Position numbers and translations under genes: made by a program. The notes under the pieces were generated by a model. It did not search any database. It was not told where the DNA came from and was given only the letters and a program-made list of their open reading frames with translations. 64,000 nt of DNA, taken from contig NZ_CP048829.1 in assembly GCF_019355395.1 (NCBI RefSeq), positions 558,001 through 622,000 on the forward strand, read 5' to 3'. The stretch is from Chordicoccus furentiruminis. Its GTDB lineage: Bacteria > Bacillota > Clostridia > Lachnospirales > Lachnospiraceae. Shown piece by piece: positions 52,504-61,294 of the stretch (positions within the stretch are counted from its first letter, which is position 1; each line of letters opens with the position of its first letter).

Positions 52504-53505
52504 TCACCGTTTCTTCATCTTCGGGTCAAGCGCGTCGCGCAGGCCGTCGCCGAAAAGGTTGAACGCCAGTATGATCAGGCTGATGAGCACAGCCGGAAAA
52601 AGCATGCGGTAGGGGGCCCGGTTGATTCCCGAAAGTGCCTCGGAGGTCAGCGACCCCAGCGAAGCCATCGGTGCGGATACGCCGATCCCCAGGAAGGAAA
52701 GAAAGGCCTCCGTGAAGATGGCGGACGGGATCTGCATCATCATCGTGGCGATGATCTGGCCCATGCAGTTCGGAAGCAGGTGATTCCGGATCAGCCAGCC
52801 GTTCGGCGCGCCGAGTGCATGCGCCGCCGTCACATATTCCATCTCCTTGAGCTGAAGCACCTGGCCGCGGACGATACGGGCCATCCCGACCCAGTACAGG
52901 CAGCCGTACACGATAAAGATCGCGATCAGTCCGGATCCGAGCTTCTCGAGCGGATGGAAGAACGGGACGTTCTCCACCAGATTGGTCAGCGGCTGATCGA
53001 TGACCAGCTTGATCACGACGATCAGCAGGATCTCCGGAACGGAGTAGATGATGTCGACGATCCGCATCATGACGGTGTCCGCACGGCCGCCCAGAAGGCC
53101 CGAGATCGAGCCGTAGATCGAGCCGATAATCATGACGATGATCGCGGATACGACGCCGACCAGCAGCGAGATCCTCGTACCGGTCATGCATCGGACCATC
53201 AGATCCCGTCCGAGACGGTCAGTCCCGAAGGGATGTGAGAAGCAGGGCCAGAGGTTTTCATCGCCGTGAACCTGCTCGTCGTAGGTGTAGGGGGAAAGCA
53301 TCGGTCCGATCACCGCGAAGACGATGATGATCAGGATGACCACCAGCGCGGCCATCGCGATCCGGTTCTCCCGGAGGCGTCTCCAGCTCGCTTTCCAGAA
53401 ACCGACCTCTTCCGTGCCGGACGCCTCCGTGCTGTAGAAACCGGCCGGCAGTTTTTCGTAGTCACTCTTCTCCACCGGAATCTGGAGGGACAGTATGTTT
53501 CTCAT
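52504..53505 (-). CDS. dppC: Peptide ABC transporter permease, DppC/OppC type
   Basis: 333 residues. A cytoplasmic N-terminal tail (about 35 residues), one helix, then five helices form the inner-membrane transport domain. The N-terminal OppC segment (FWKASWRRLRENRIAMAALV) and the EAA loop (YVTAAHALGAPNGWLIRNHL) are present. It pairs with the DppB subunit encoded 11 nt upstream. Confidence 0.95.
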   Translation of the reverse strand: MRNILSLQIPVEKSDYEKLPAGFYSTEASGTEEVGFWKASWRRLRENRIAMAALVVILIIIVFAVIGPMLSPYTYDEQVHGDENLWPCFSHPFGTDRLGRDLMVRCMTGTRISLLVGVVSAIIVMIIGSIYGSISGLLGGRADTVMMRIVDIIYSVPEILLIVVIKLVIDQPLTNLVENVPFFHPLEKLGSGLIAIFIVYGCLYWVGMARIVRGQVLQLKEMEYVTAAHALGAPNGWLIRNHLLPNCMGQIIATMMMQIPSAIFTEAFLSFLGIGVSAPMASLGSLTSEALSGINRAPYRMLFPAVLISLIILAFNLFGDGLRDALDPKMKKR

Positions 53506-53516
53506 TTTCTTCCTCC

Positions 53517-54437
53517 TTACGCCATCTCAATCCGGGGATCCACGATCTGATACAGCACGTCGCAGATCAGGTTCATGGTGATGATCAGCGCGGCGTAGAA
53601 GACGGTGACGCCCATGATCAGCGTGTAGTCACGGGCGCTGATGGCATTGACGAAATACCGGCCGAGTCCCGGGACGTTGAAGACGGACTCCGCGACAAAA
53701 CCGCCGGTGAGAATCGAGGCGGTCAGCGGTCCCAGATAGGTGATGATCGGGATCAGAGAGTTCTTCAGCGCGTGCACGAAGATCACCGTTCCCTCTCCCA
53801 TTCCCTTCGCCCGCTCCGTCTTCAGGTAATCCTGGCCCAGCACCTCGAGGATGCTGGCGCGGGTCAGACGCATCAGATAGCAGGTCGGATAGGTCGCCAG
53901 CACGATCACCGGCATCACCTCGCCGCCCGGCTTCCCGTAGGAGACCGGCAGCACTTTCAGATTGACCGAGAGCACGAGCATCAGCACCGCGGCGAGCACA
54001 TAGCCGGGGATCGAGATGCCGACCGCCGAGATTACGCGGATCACGCCGTCGGCGGGCTTTTCCTTCCACAGCCCGGCGACACAGCCCAGCGGCACGCCGA
54101 TGACGATCGCGGCGATCAGTGCCCGGATTCCCAGCTGCATCGAAACGGCGAACGATTCGGTCACGATCGTGCTGATCGCCCTTCCCTTCTGAAGAACGTA
54201 GCTCGTCCCCATATCTCCGTGAAACAGGTTCTGAAGATAGCGGATGTACTGAACGAAGACCGGTTTGTCCAGTCCGTACTTGGCGATCAGAATTTTTCTT
54301 GTCGCCTCTGTCGCCTTCTCGGACATGAACGGATCGCCCGGAATGATATTCATAAGAAAAAAGGTGATCGTGATGATCGCGAAGAGGCTGATCACCGCGA
54401 GCAGCACCCGCTTCATTATCTTCTCAAACAGAATCAT
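53517..54437 (-). CDS. dppB: Peptide ABC transporter permease, DppB/OppB type
   Basis: 306 residues with six membrane helices. It shows the DppB start (ITFFLMNIIPGDPF), the loop KYGLDKPVFVQYIRYLQNLF, and the EAA-type loop (DYLKTERAKGMGEGTVIFVH). Together with DppC it forms the channel. The gene lies 35 nt after dppF. Confidence 0.95.
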   Translation of the reverse strand: MILFEKIMKRVLLAVISLFAIITITFFLMNIIPGDPFMSEKATEATRKILIAKYGLDKPVFVQYIRYLQNLFHGDMGTSYVLQKGRAISTIVTESFAVSMQLGIRALIAAIVIGVPLGCVAGLWKEKPADGVIRVISAVGISIPGYVLAAVLMLVLSVNLKVLPVSYGKPGGEVMPVIVLATYPTCYLMRLTRASILEVLGQDYLKTERAKGMGEGTVIFVHALKNSLIPIITYLGPLTASILTGGFVAESVFNVPGLGRYFVNAISARDYTLIMGVTVFYAALIITMNLICDVLYQIVDPRIEMA

Positions 54438-54472
54438 GCGTCTCCCACCTTCCGTTTTCTGTCATACCCGGA

Positions 54473-55441
54473 TCAAAGCTGTGTGCAGGCTGCGAAATGA
54501 CCCGGCGCGATTTCCTTCAGCCCGGGAAACGTTTCCGCGCACGCCGCACACTGACGCGGGCACCGCGTCCGGAACGGGCAGCCGGAGGGCGGGTTCAGCG
54601 GCGAGGGAATCTCCCCTTCCAGCACGACACGCTTGCGCTTCGCGCTTTTATCCGGGTCCGGAATCGGAATCGCGGACAGAAGCATCTGCGTGTACGGATG
54701 CTGCGGATTGCGGTACAGCTCGTCGCTGGAGGCCAGTTCCACGAGCCGGCCGAGATACAGCACCGCGATCCGGTCGCTGATATGGCGCACCACCGACAGG
54801 TCATGGGCGATGAAGAGGTAGGTGATGCCCTTCTCTTTCTGAAGCCGTTCCAGCATGTTGATGACCTGAGCCTGGATCGAGACGTCAAGCGCCGATACCG
54901 GTTCATCACAGACGATAAATTCCGGATGCACCGAAAGCGCGCGGGCGATGCCGATCCGCTGACGCTGTCCGCCGGAGAACTCATGCGGATACCGGTTGTA
55001 GAAATACTCCGAGAGGCCCACCATATTCATCAGGGAGAGGATTTTTTCCTTTCTCTCCTCGCGGCTTTCGTAGAGCTGGTGAAGATCCAGCCCTTCGCCG
55101 ATCAGGTCAGAGACGGTCTTTCTCGGATCGAGGGAGGCGTAGGGGTCCTGGAAGACGATCTGCATCTTCTGGCGGTACGCCTGCATGTCCGCGTCGTTGA
55201 GGCGCTGGTTCTCGAAGAAAATATCCCCGCCGGTCGGCTCGAGCAGCCGGAGCACGCATCGGCCCAGTGTGGACTTTCCGCAGCCCGACTCGCCGACCAG
55301 ACCGAGCGTCTCGCCCTTCCGGATCGAGAAGGAGACGTCGTCCACCGCGCGGACCAGGCCTTTCCGGAACGGACTCTGCTTCACCTCGTAGTATTTTTTC
55401 AGGTGCTTCACCTCAAGCAGGTTCTCGCCTTCAGTCTGCAT
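54473..55441 (-). CDS. dppF: Peptide ABC transporter ATPase, DppF/OppF type
   Basis: 322 residues from the ATG at 55441, with AGGAGGAGAGG upstream, overlapping the dppD end by 11 nt. Walker A is GESGCGKST, the signature is [12 protein letters not shown], and Walker B leads to CDEPVSALD. The C terminus carries the oligopeptide-transporter Cys cluster ([15 protein letters not shown]). It powers transport with DppD. Confidence 0.95.
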   Translation of the reverse strand: MQTEGENLLEVKHLKKYYEVKQSPFRKGLVRAVDDVSFSIRKGETLGLVGESGCGKSTLGRCVLRLLEPTGGDIFFENQRLNDADMQAYRQKMQIVFQDPYASLDPRKTVSDLIGEGLDLHQLYESREERKEKILSLMNMVGLSEYFYNRYPHEFSGGQRQRIGIARALSVHPEFIVCDEPVSALDVSIQAQVINMLERLQKEKGITYLFIAHDLSVVRHISDRIAVLYLGRLVELASSDELYRNPQHPYTQMLLSAIPIPDPDKSAKRKRVVLEGEIPSPLNPPSGCPFRTRCPRQCAACAETFPGLKEIAPGHFAACTQL

Positions 55442-56462
55442 CCTTCCTCTCCTCCTTCGCCTGTTCCTCACGGAATACCTTCCAGCAGCGGACGGTATGA
55501 CCGTCGCCGAGGGACGCTTCCTCCGGCCTCTTCCGCGCGCAGATCTTCATCGCGTAAGGACAGCGGCGCGCGAAGGCGCATTCATCGCCCAGGAGCGACA
55601 TCTCCGGCGGATTTCCTTCGATCGGCACCAGCGGCTTCTTCTCCTCGCCTTCCACATCCGGAATCGAGTGAAGGAGTCCTTCGGTGTACGGATGGCGGTG
55701 ACCGTAGAAGATCTGGCGTTTGTCGCCGGACTCCACGATCTCGCCGGCGTACATCACGAGCACCCGGTCGCATATATCCGCCATCACGCCGAGATCGTGG
55801 GTGATGAAGATGATCGACGTGTGGAGCTTGGCCTTCAGTTCTTTCAGGAGGTCGATGATCTGAGCCTGAATCGTCACATCGAGCGCGGTCGTCGGCTCAT
55901 CCGCGATCAGAAGCTCCGGATCGCACGCCAGCGCCATCGCGATCATCGCACGCTGACGCATGCCGCCGGAAAACTCGTGAGGATACTGGCGCAGCCTCCG
56001 CTCCGGCTGGTTGATGCCGACCAGCTTCAGCAGCTCGATGCTGCGCGCTTCGCGCTCGGGCTTCGCCATCTTCGTGTGCTTTTTCAGCACCTCGTCCAGC
56101 TGATAGCCGATCGTGAACAGCGGATCCAGCGAGGTCATCGGATCCTGGAAGATCTCGGAGATCCGCCGCCCGCGGATCTTCCGAAGCTCCCGCAGCGGCA
56201 TCCCGAGAAGCTCCTGGCCGTCGAAGATAATCTGTCCCCCTTCAATCACGGCGTTTTCAGGAAGCAGGCGGAGAATGGCGTTCGAGGAAATGGATTTTCC
56301 GCTCCCCGACTCGCCAACGATGCCCAGCACCTCCCCGCGCTTCAGCGTATAGCTGACATCGCGAATCGTGGGAACCAGCTCCTTCCGGATCCGGAAGGAA
56401 AGCTTCAGATCCTTCACCTCAAGGAGATTTTCATTCCTGACTGCATCCGTTTCTTTCATCAT
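55431..56462 (-). CDS. dppD: Peptide ABC transporter ATPase, DppD/OppD type
   Basis: 343 residues from the ATG at 56462 (or 56459); a TTG-started extension to 56525 would begin in the T-run of a terminator and is not favoured. Walker A is GESGSGKSI, the signature is LSGGMRQRAMIAMAL and Walker B leads to ADEPTTALD. The C-terminal oligopeptide-transporter domain has the FARRCPYAMKIC cluster. It is the first gene of the eight-gene transport and murein-peptide operon. Confidence 0.94.
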   Translation of the reverse strand: MMKETDAVRNENLLEVKDLKLSFRIRKELVPTIRDVSYTLKRGEVLGIVGESGSGKSISSNAILRLLPENAVIEGGQIIFDGQELLGMPLRELRKIRGRRISEIFQDPMTSLDPLFTIGYQLDEVLKKHTKMAKPEREARSIELLKLVGINQPERRLRQYPHEFSGGMRQRAMIAMALACDPELLIADEPTTALDVTIQAQIIDLLKELKAKLHTSIIFITHDLGVMADICDRVLVMYAGEIVESGDKRQIFYGHRHPYTEGLLHSIPDVEGEEKKPLVPIEGNPPEMSLLGDECAFARRCPYAMKICARKRPEEASLGDGHTVRCWKVFREEQAKEERKDAD

Positions 56463-56523
56463 ACCCGCCCCTGCTGTTCGCGGTTTTTCAGCCGCTGACT
56501 GTTCACTTCCGCATTCGGCCCAC

Positions 56524-56565
56524 AAAAAAAGCGTACAGAAGAAAAATCACATTTCCTCTGCACGC
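56524..56565 (-). terminator. Intrinsic terminator between thiN and dppD
   Basis: On the minus strand GCGTGCAGAGGAAA pairs with TTTCTTCTGTACGC (14 bp, two wobbles), followed by TTTTTTT. It may simply end the rsmB-thiN operon. Because a good promoter lies upstream of it and none is seen after it, it may instead be an attenuator of the dpp operon. Confidence 0.9.
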
Positions 56566-56661
56566 CTTTGTGCCTCGGCGCTCCCCGCGCATGTCTCAAA
56601 TACGGCAGGCCGATCGCAGGAACTCATTTTCCTACTGCATTCTGCTAAAGTGATTAATAAA

Positions 56662-56689
56662 ACTATACAGCATCTGTGCAGAATGTCAA
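56662..56689 (-). promoter_or_regulatory. Promoter upstream of the dpp operon terminator
   Basis: On the minus strand: consensus TTGACA (56689-56684, overlapping the thiN stop), a 16-bp spacer and TATAGT (56667-56662). The start would be near 56655. A leader of about 90 nt precedes the terminator hairpin and about 190 nt precedes dppD. Confidence 0.7.
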
Positions 56690-57456
56690 TAAAAAATATC
56701 CGGCCGGCCGTCGCCCGAAAGGATCACGATCAGCCGTCCGCTGTCAAAATCCGCCCGCGCTTCCGCTCCGGTCATCTCGTTGCTGATGGTCAGCGACGGA
56801 GCCCGTCCGTCAAGGCGGAAGGCTTCCAGCGGGTATTTCACACCGGTCAGACTGAGCTTTTCCACCGGTCCGCCGAGCGGCAGAAAGGAGAGATAGCGGA
56901 AGGCACGCGGCATCCGCGCCGTCACGTAAACAGCATCTCCGGTATATTCCGGTCCGCACCCGGAGAAAATGACCGTCAGCCGGCGTTCTTCGTCCTCCCG
57001 GCGGAAAAGGACCGGCCGCTCCGTCACAAACAGGAGATTCTGCTCATCCAGCATAAAAGAAGGAGTCCCCGCGTCGGTGCCGATCGTGAGATTCAGGATG
57101 TTCGCGAGAAAATGATCCAGCCGCCCGCCGGTCGCTCCGAGAAGCCAGATCTCGCCGGAATTCCGTTTCACCGCCTCGCGAACCGCCGCTTCCATATCCG
57201 AGAAATTTTTCTCCGCCGGATAGGTGAGCACCTGCGCGCCGTCACGGGCGGCGCTGCTTCGGGCGGATCTGAGCACCGCTGCGTCCGCACTGTCGTAGTC
57301 GCCGAGAATCAGCCCCGGCCGGATGTCGGCAGCATGCAGGGCGTCGATTCCGCGGTCAGCGGCGATCACGAAATCGGGCGAAAGACACCGTGCCGCGGAT
57401 GCAAGAAAGGCGGGGCGCAGAGCGCCTCCGCCGACGATCATCGTTCTCATATGCAT
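56686..57456 (-). CDS. thiN: Thiamine pyrophosphokinase
   Basis: 256 residues, Bacillota ThiN/YloS type. It converts thiamine to thiamine diphosphate. It has MIVGGGALRPAFLASAA at the start, VIAADRGIDAL, GDYDSAD, the FSDMEAAVREAV segment and GATGGRLDHFLANILNL. ThiN is the usual last gene of this operon. The usual rpe between rsgA and thiN is missing. GGAAAGGG is the ribosome site. Confidence 0.93.
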   Translation of the reverse strand: MHMRTMIVGGGALRPAFLASAARCLSPDFVIAADRGIDALHAADIRPGLILGDYDSADAAVLRSARSSAARDGAQVLTYPAEKNFSDMEAAVREAVKRNSGEIWLLGATGGRLDHFLANILNLTIGTDAGTPSFMLDEQNLLFVTERPVLFRREDEERRLTVIFSGCGPEYTGDAVYVTARMPRAFRYLSFLPLGGPVEKLSLTGVKYPLEAFRLDGRAPSLTISNEMTGAEARADFDSGRLIVILSGDGRPDIFY

Positions 57457-57478
57457 TTCCCTTTCCTGCGCGAGCGCA

Positions 57479-58366
57479 TCAGCGGTAGCGGTTCTGTTCC
57501 GCTTCCTTCAGATCCTCGTAGATCAGGCAATAGTTTCCGTACCGCACGGGGTCGATGTTGCCTTCTTCAAGCGCTGCCTTCACCGCGCAGTCCGGCTCGC
57601 TGATATGGACGCAGCCGTCAAAGCGGCAGCGGCCGAGATAAGGAAGAAACTCGTCGTAGTAGTTCTTCAGCTCTTCCTTACGAATCCCCGAATTTTCGAG
57701 TGCCATAAAACCGGGCGTATCACAGAGCCATGAGACTTCATCGACCGGAATCAGCTCGGCGTGACGCGTTGTGTTTTTTCCGCGGGACAATTTGCGCGAG
57801 ATTTCACCGGTTTCCATACGAACCGCCGACTGAACCGCGTTCGCGAAGGAGGACTTCCCCGCGCCGGACGGCCCCGCGAGCACGGTTGTCCGCCCGGTCA
57901 GCATCGACTTCAGCTCGTCCACGCCCCTTCCCTCGCGGACGCTGACCAGCCGCACGGGGGAGCCGCATTTCATGTACATTCCGCGCAGCTTCTCCGCTTC
58001 CTCACTCGTGAGAAGATCCGCCTTGTTGAACGCGATCACGCAGGGGATTCCCTCCCGCTCCATCGAGATCAGGAACCGGTCAAGCAGGACGAAATTCGGA
58101 TCCGGCGTCTTCGCCGCAAAAAACAGCAGTGCCTGATCGATGTTCGCCGCCGCCGGTCGCGCGAGCTCACTGGTTCTTGGAAGCAGCTCGACGAGGTTCC
58201 CCTGATGGGTCTCCCTGTCAAGCACATCGATGCGCACCCGGTCGCCGACCAGCGGCTTTCTGCCCTGCTTTCGGAAGATTCCTCTTGCCTTGCATTCATA
58301 AATGCCGGATCCCGCTACATATACGTAGTAGAATCCGGCAATTCCCTTCACAATGATTCCTGTCAT
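57479..58366 (-). CDS. rsgA: Ribosome small-subunit-dependent GTPase A
   Basis: 295 residues. An OB-fold precedes a circularly permuted GTPase domain (NKADLL as G4, GPSGAGKSSFANAV as G1, DTPGF as G3), and a C-terminal zinc-binding segment follows (CRFDGCVHISEPDC). It matures the 30S subunit. It is co-transcribed with the kinase gene 4 nt upstream. Confidence 0.96.
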   Translation of the reverse strand: MTGIIVKGIAGFYYVYVAGSGIYECKARGIFRKQGRKPLVGDRVRIDVLDRETHQGNLVELLPRTSELARPAAANIDQALLFFAAKTPDPNFVLLDRFLISMEREGIPCVIAFNKADLLTSEEAEKLRGMYMKCGSPVRLVSVREGRGVDELKSMLTGRTTVLAGPSGAGKSSFANAVQSAVRMETGEISRKLSRGKNTTRHAELIPVDEVSWLCDTPGFMALENSGIRKEELKNYYDEFLPYLGRCRFDGCVHISEPDCAVKAALEEGNIDPVRYGNYCLIYEDLKEAEQNRYR

Positions 58367-58370
58367 AGAC

Positions 58371-60557
58371 TCAGCTGTTCTCTTTGAACGTCACCGGCCA
58401 CTCGGCGCGGGCCACGTAGTTTCCGTTTTCCTGCTCGTACAGGTACACCGTTCCGTCGGTGACGCCGTCCGCACCGGTCACTCTCAGCGTATATGGGAAG
58501 GTCAGCGCTGTGGTGTTTTCCTCAATCACAGTCTGCTGATCCGTTCCGTTCACGTTCTGCACAAGCACCAGCCGGTACGCGCCGTTCTGGTAGGTCGTCG
58601 GCGCGAGCAGAGAGGCGGTCGCCGTCCATCTCCCTGATGAGGACGCGTTCGACGCGCCGGACCGGGCAGCGCCTGAGGCCGCATTCCCGCCGGCGGTCTC
58701 CGCCACCGACTCCGCCGCACTCTCCGCAGCCGCTTTCTGCGGGTTGTTGACGGTCAGCGTCAGATCCGATCCGTAGGCGACGGTATCGCCCGCGTTCACG
58801 CTCTGGCTCATGACCTGATCCGCATCGACGTTCTCGCTGCTCCCGTAGGCTACCGTCACGATAAAGCCAGCCGCCTTTGCGGCCGCCACCGCCTCATCCT
58901 CGCCGTAGCCGATGTAGCTGGTCGCCGTGATATCCTCCGAGCCCTCCGGACCGCTGCTGACGGTCAGGGTGATCTCCGTCTTCGCCGTAACCTGTTCTCC
59001 CTCCGCGGGCGAAACCGAGATTACGTTTCCGACGGTGACGTCGGAGGAATTCTGTTTCGTAACGCTGACCGACTCAAATCCGGCCTGTTTCAGTGCCTTC
59101 CCGGCATCCGTCACATACTGTCCGGTTACGGACGGCACCGCGATCGTCTCCGGACCGCTGCTCACATAGTAGCTGATCGCGGAGTTGGCCTCCACGGCCG
59201 TGCCGGCGTCCGGACTCTGATAGACGACGGTTCCGGCAGCCTGGTCAGAGGACTGCTGTCCGAGGGACTGGATCGTGAGGTTCTTCGAAGCGGCCGTCGT
59301 CTTCGCGTCCGCCTCGGTCATCCCGATGATGTTCGGCACATTGACCGTACCGGCCGCGGCCGAAGTGACTGATGCGGCGCCCGATTCGGAATCCGAAGGC
59401 TGCCCGGTGCGGAAGAGCCCCGCTGCCCGGCAGATAAAGAAGATCAGAATGCAGATGATGAGACCGCAGACGATGAAGCTGCCGACCGTCACCGCCTTCT
59501 CGAGTCCGGAGCTGCCTTCCTCTTCATCCCTATTATCCCTCTCCTTCTCCTCCTCCGGCTCGCGCTCGGGCTCGACGCCCTTTCTCGCGTTCTCGATGGA
59601 TGAGAAGGATTTCGTCTGTTCCGGCTGCTTTTTGCCCTCCGGAAGTCTTCCCTCCCGGATCGCCTCGCGGTCCTTGTCTGAAATCATGACCGTCCGTCCC
59701 TGATCCGTCAGGGGCGCCAGCTGGACGAAATGGCCGTCCGGCTCCATCAGGGACCGCTTGAGGTCCGCGATGACCTCGTTCATCGACTGATAGCGGCGGT
59801 CAACGCTTTTCTGCGTGCATTTGTAGATGATCTGCTCAAGGGCATAGGGAAGATCCGGCGTGTATTTCGTCGGCGGCTCCATCTCGTCCTGCAGATGCTT
59901 GATCGCGATGGCGACCGTCGTCTCTCCGTCGAAAGGCACCCGTCCGGTAACCATCTCGTAGAGCGTGATGCCGAGGGAATAGATGTCGGACCGTGCGTCC
60001 GAGTACCCGCCTCTCACCTGCTCAGGCGAGCTGTAATGAACGGATCCCATCGCGTTGGCGCTGATGGTGTTGGAGGAGGCGGCGCGGGCGATGCCGAAAT
60101 CCGTCACCTTGACCTTGCCGTCTGTGGAAATGCAGATATTCTGAGGCTTCACATCCCGGTGGACGATCCCCTGATCGTGAGCCGCCGCGAGCCCCATGCA
60201 GACCTGAATCGCGATGCTGGTCGCTTCCCGGACGGAAAGCTTTCCCTTCTTCGCGATATATTCTTTCAGTGTGATGCCTTCGACGAGCTCCATGACGATA
60301 TAATAATTGCCCTGGTCCTCGCCCACATCGTAGACGTTGACGATATTCGGATTGGCGAGCCCCGCCGCTGCCTGGGCCTCGCTCCGGAACTTCGAGATGA
60401 AGCTGCTGTCATTCGCGAATTCCGGCTTCATGACCTTCACGGCCACATACCGGTTCAGCTTTGAATCCATGGCCTTATAGACATCCGCCATGCCGCCGGC
60501 CCCGATCCTCCCGACAATCTCATACCGACCTGCTAGAATTGTACCCGTTTTTAACAT
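58371..60557 (-). CDS. prkC: PASTA-domain Ser/Thr protein kinase
   Basis: 728 residues. The N-terminal kinase domain has a glycine loop (GRIGAGGMADVYKAM), Lys41 (VAVK), HRDVKPQN with Asp135, and DFG (153-155). A charged juxtamembrane region leads to one membrane helix (about 355-378), three PASTA repeats (from VNVPNIIGMTEADAK to about residue 620) and a Ser/Ala-rich linker with a small C-terminal domain. It senses muropeptides or lipid II outside and phosphorylates cell-wall and translation proteins inside. Its phosphatase is encoded just upstream. Confidence 0.96.
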   Translation of the reverse strand: MLKTGTILAGRYEIVGRIGAGGMADVYKAMDSKLNRYVAVKVMKPEFANDSSFISKFRSEAQAAAGLANPNIVNVYDVGEDQGNYYIVMELVEGITLKEYIAKKGKLSVREATSIAIQVCMGLAAAHDQGIVHRDVKPQNICISTDGKVKVTDFGIARAASSNTISANAMGSVHYSSPEQVRGGYSDARSDIYSLGITLYEMVTGRVPFDGETTVAIAIKHLQDEMEPPTKYTPDLPYALEQIIYKCTQKSVDRRYQSMNEVIADLKRSLMEPDGHFVQLAPLTDQGRTVMISDKDREAIREGRLPEGKKQPEQTKSFSSIENARKGVEPEREPEEEKERDNRDEEEGSSGLEKAVTVGSFIVCGLIICILIFFICRAAGLFRTGQPSDSESGAASVTSAAAGTVNVPNIIGMTEADAKTTAASKNLTIQSLGQQSSDQAAGTVVYQSPDAGTAVEANSAISYYVSSGPETIAVPSVTGQYVTDAGKALKQAGFESVSVTKQNSSDVTVGNVISVSPAEGEQVTAKTEITLTVSSGPEGSEDITATSYIGYGEDEAVAAAKAAGFIVTVAYGSSENVDADQVMSQSVNAGDTVAYGSDLTLTVNNPQKAAAESAAESVAETAGGNAASGAARSGASNASSSGRWTATASLLAPTTYQNGAYRLVLVQNVNGTDQQTVIEENTTALTFPYTLRVTGADGVTDGTVYLYEQENGNYVARAEWPVTFKENS

Positions 60558-60559
60558 TC

Positions 60560-61294
60560 TTACACCTCATCCGCATCCGGGCTGATGATCAGCACTGCGA
60601 TGTTGTCCTTGCCGCCGTTTTCGTTCGCCTCATTTACGAGGATCTTCGGGGTCTCCCCAATTTCCGCCGAAGTGGACAGGATTCTTCTGATCTCCCGGTC
60701 ATCCACCATATTGGTGAGACCGTCGGTGCACATCAGAATCATCGCGTCCGGCGACAGCTGGTAATCAAAAAAATCAATGTCTATGTCCTCGGCCGCACCG
60801 ACCGCCCTTGTGATGATATTGCGGTCAGGGTGGGTCCTCGCTTCCTCCCTGGTCAGCTCTCCGAGCCGTACCATCTCCTCCACGAGGGAATGATCCTTCG
60901 TGATCTGCGTCAGAGTTCCATCGAAAAGATAAAGCCGGCTGTCGCCGACATTTGCTGTGTACGCATAATTGCCAATCACGGTCGTCACGACGATCGTCGT
61001 GCCCATCCCGAGCATCGCCTCGTGCTCCGAGGCTTCTCTCCGGATTCCGCGGTTGGCAAGCTTAATCGCCTCGTCAATCAGTTTGACGGGATTCTTCTCT
61101 CTGCTCTCCGCGATGAACCCTTTCACCGTGTTCACCGCATAGCGCGAGGCAAAATCACCGGCGTTGTGCCCGCCCATGCCATCGGCTACGATATACAGAT
61201 TCGGAAGATTCCCTACCGGTTGGTCCGAGGCGAAGATGCAATCCTGATTGATATTTCGCTTTCGTCCTACATCAGTAGCCGAATAAGATCTCAT
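60560..61294 (-). CDS. prpC: PP2C-family Ser/Thr phosphatase (Stp1/PrpC)
   Basis: 244 residues with the bacterial PPM motifs: RNINQDCIF, VADGMGGHNAGDFAS, ANVGDSRLYLF, MCTDGLTNMV and KDNIAVL, which supply the metal-binding aspartates. It reverses phosphorylation by the adjacent PASTA kinase. The start overlaps the rlmN stop in ATGA. Confidence 0.96.
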   Translation of the reverse strand: MRSYSATDVGRKRNINQDCIFASDQPVGNLPNLYIVADGMGGHNAGDFASRYAVNTVKGFIAESREKNPVKLIDEAIKLANRGIRREASEHEAMLGMGTTIVVTTVIGNYAYTANVGDSRLYLFDGTLTQITKDHSLVEEMVRLGELTREEARTHPDRNIITRAVGAAEDIDIDFFDYQLSPDAMILMCTDGLTNMVDDREIRRILSTSAEIGETPKILVNEANENGGKDNIAVLIISPDADEV

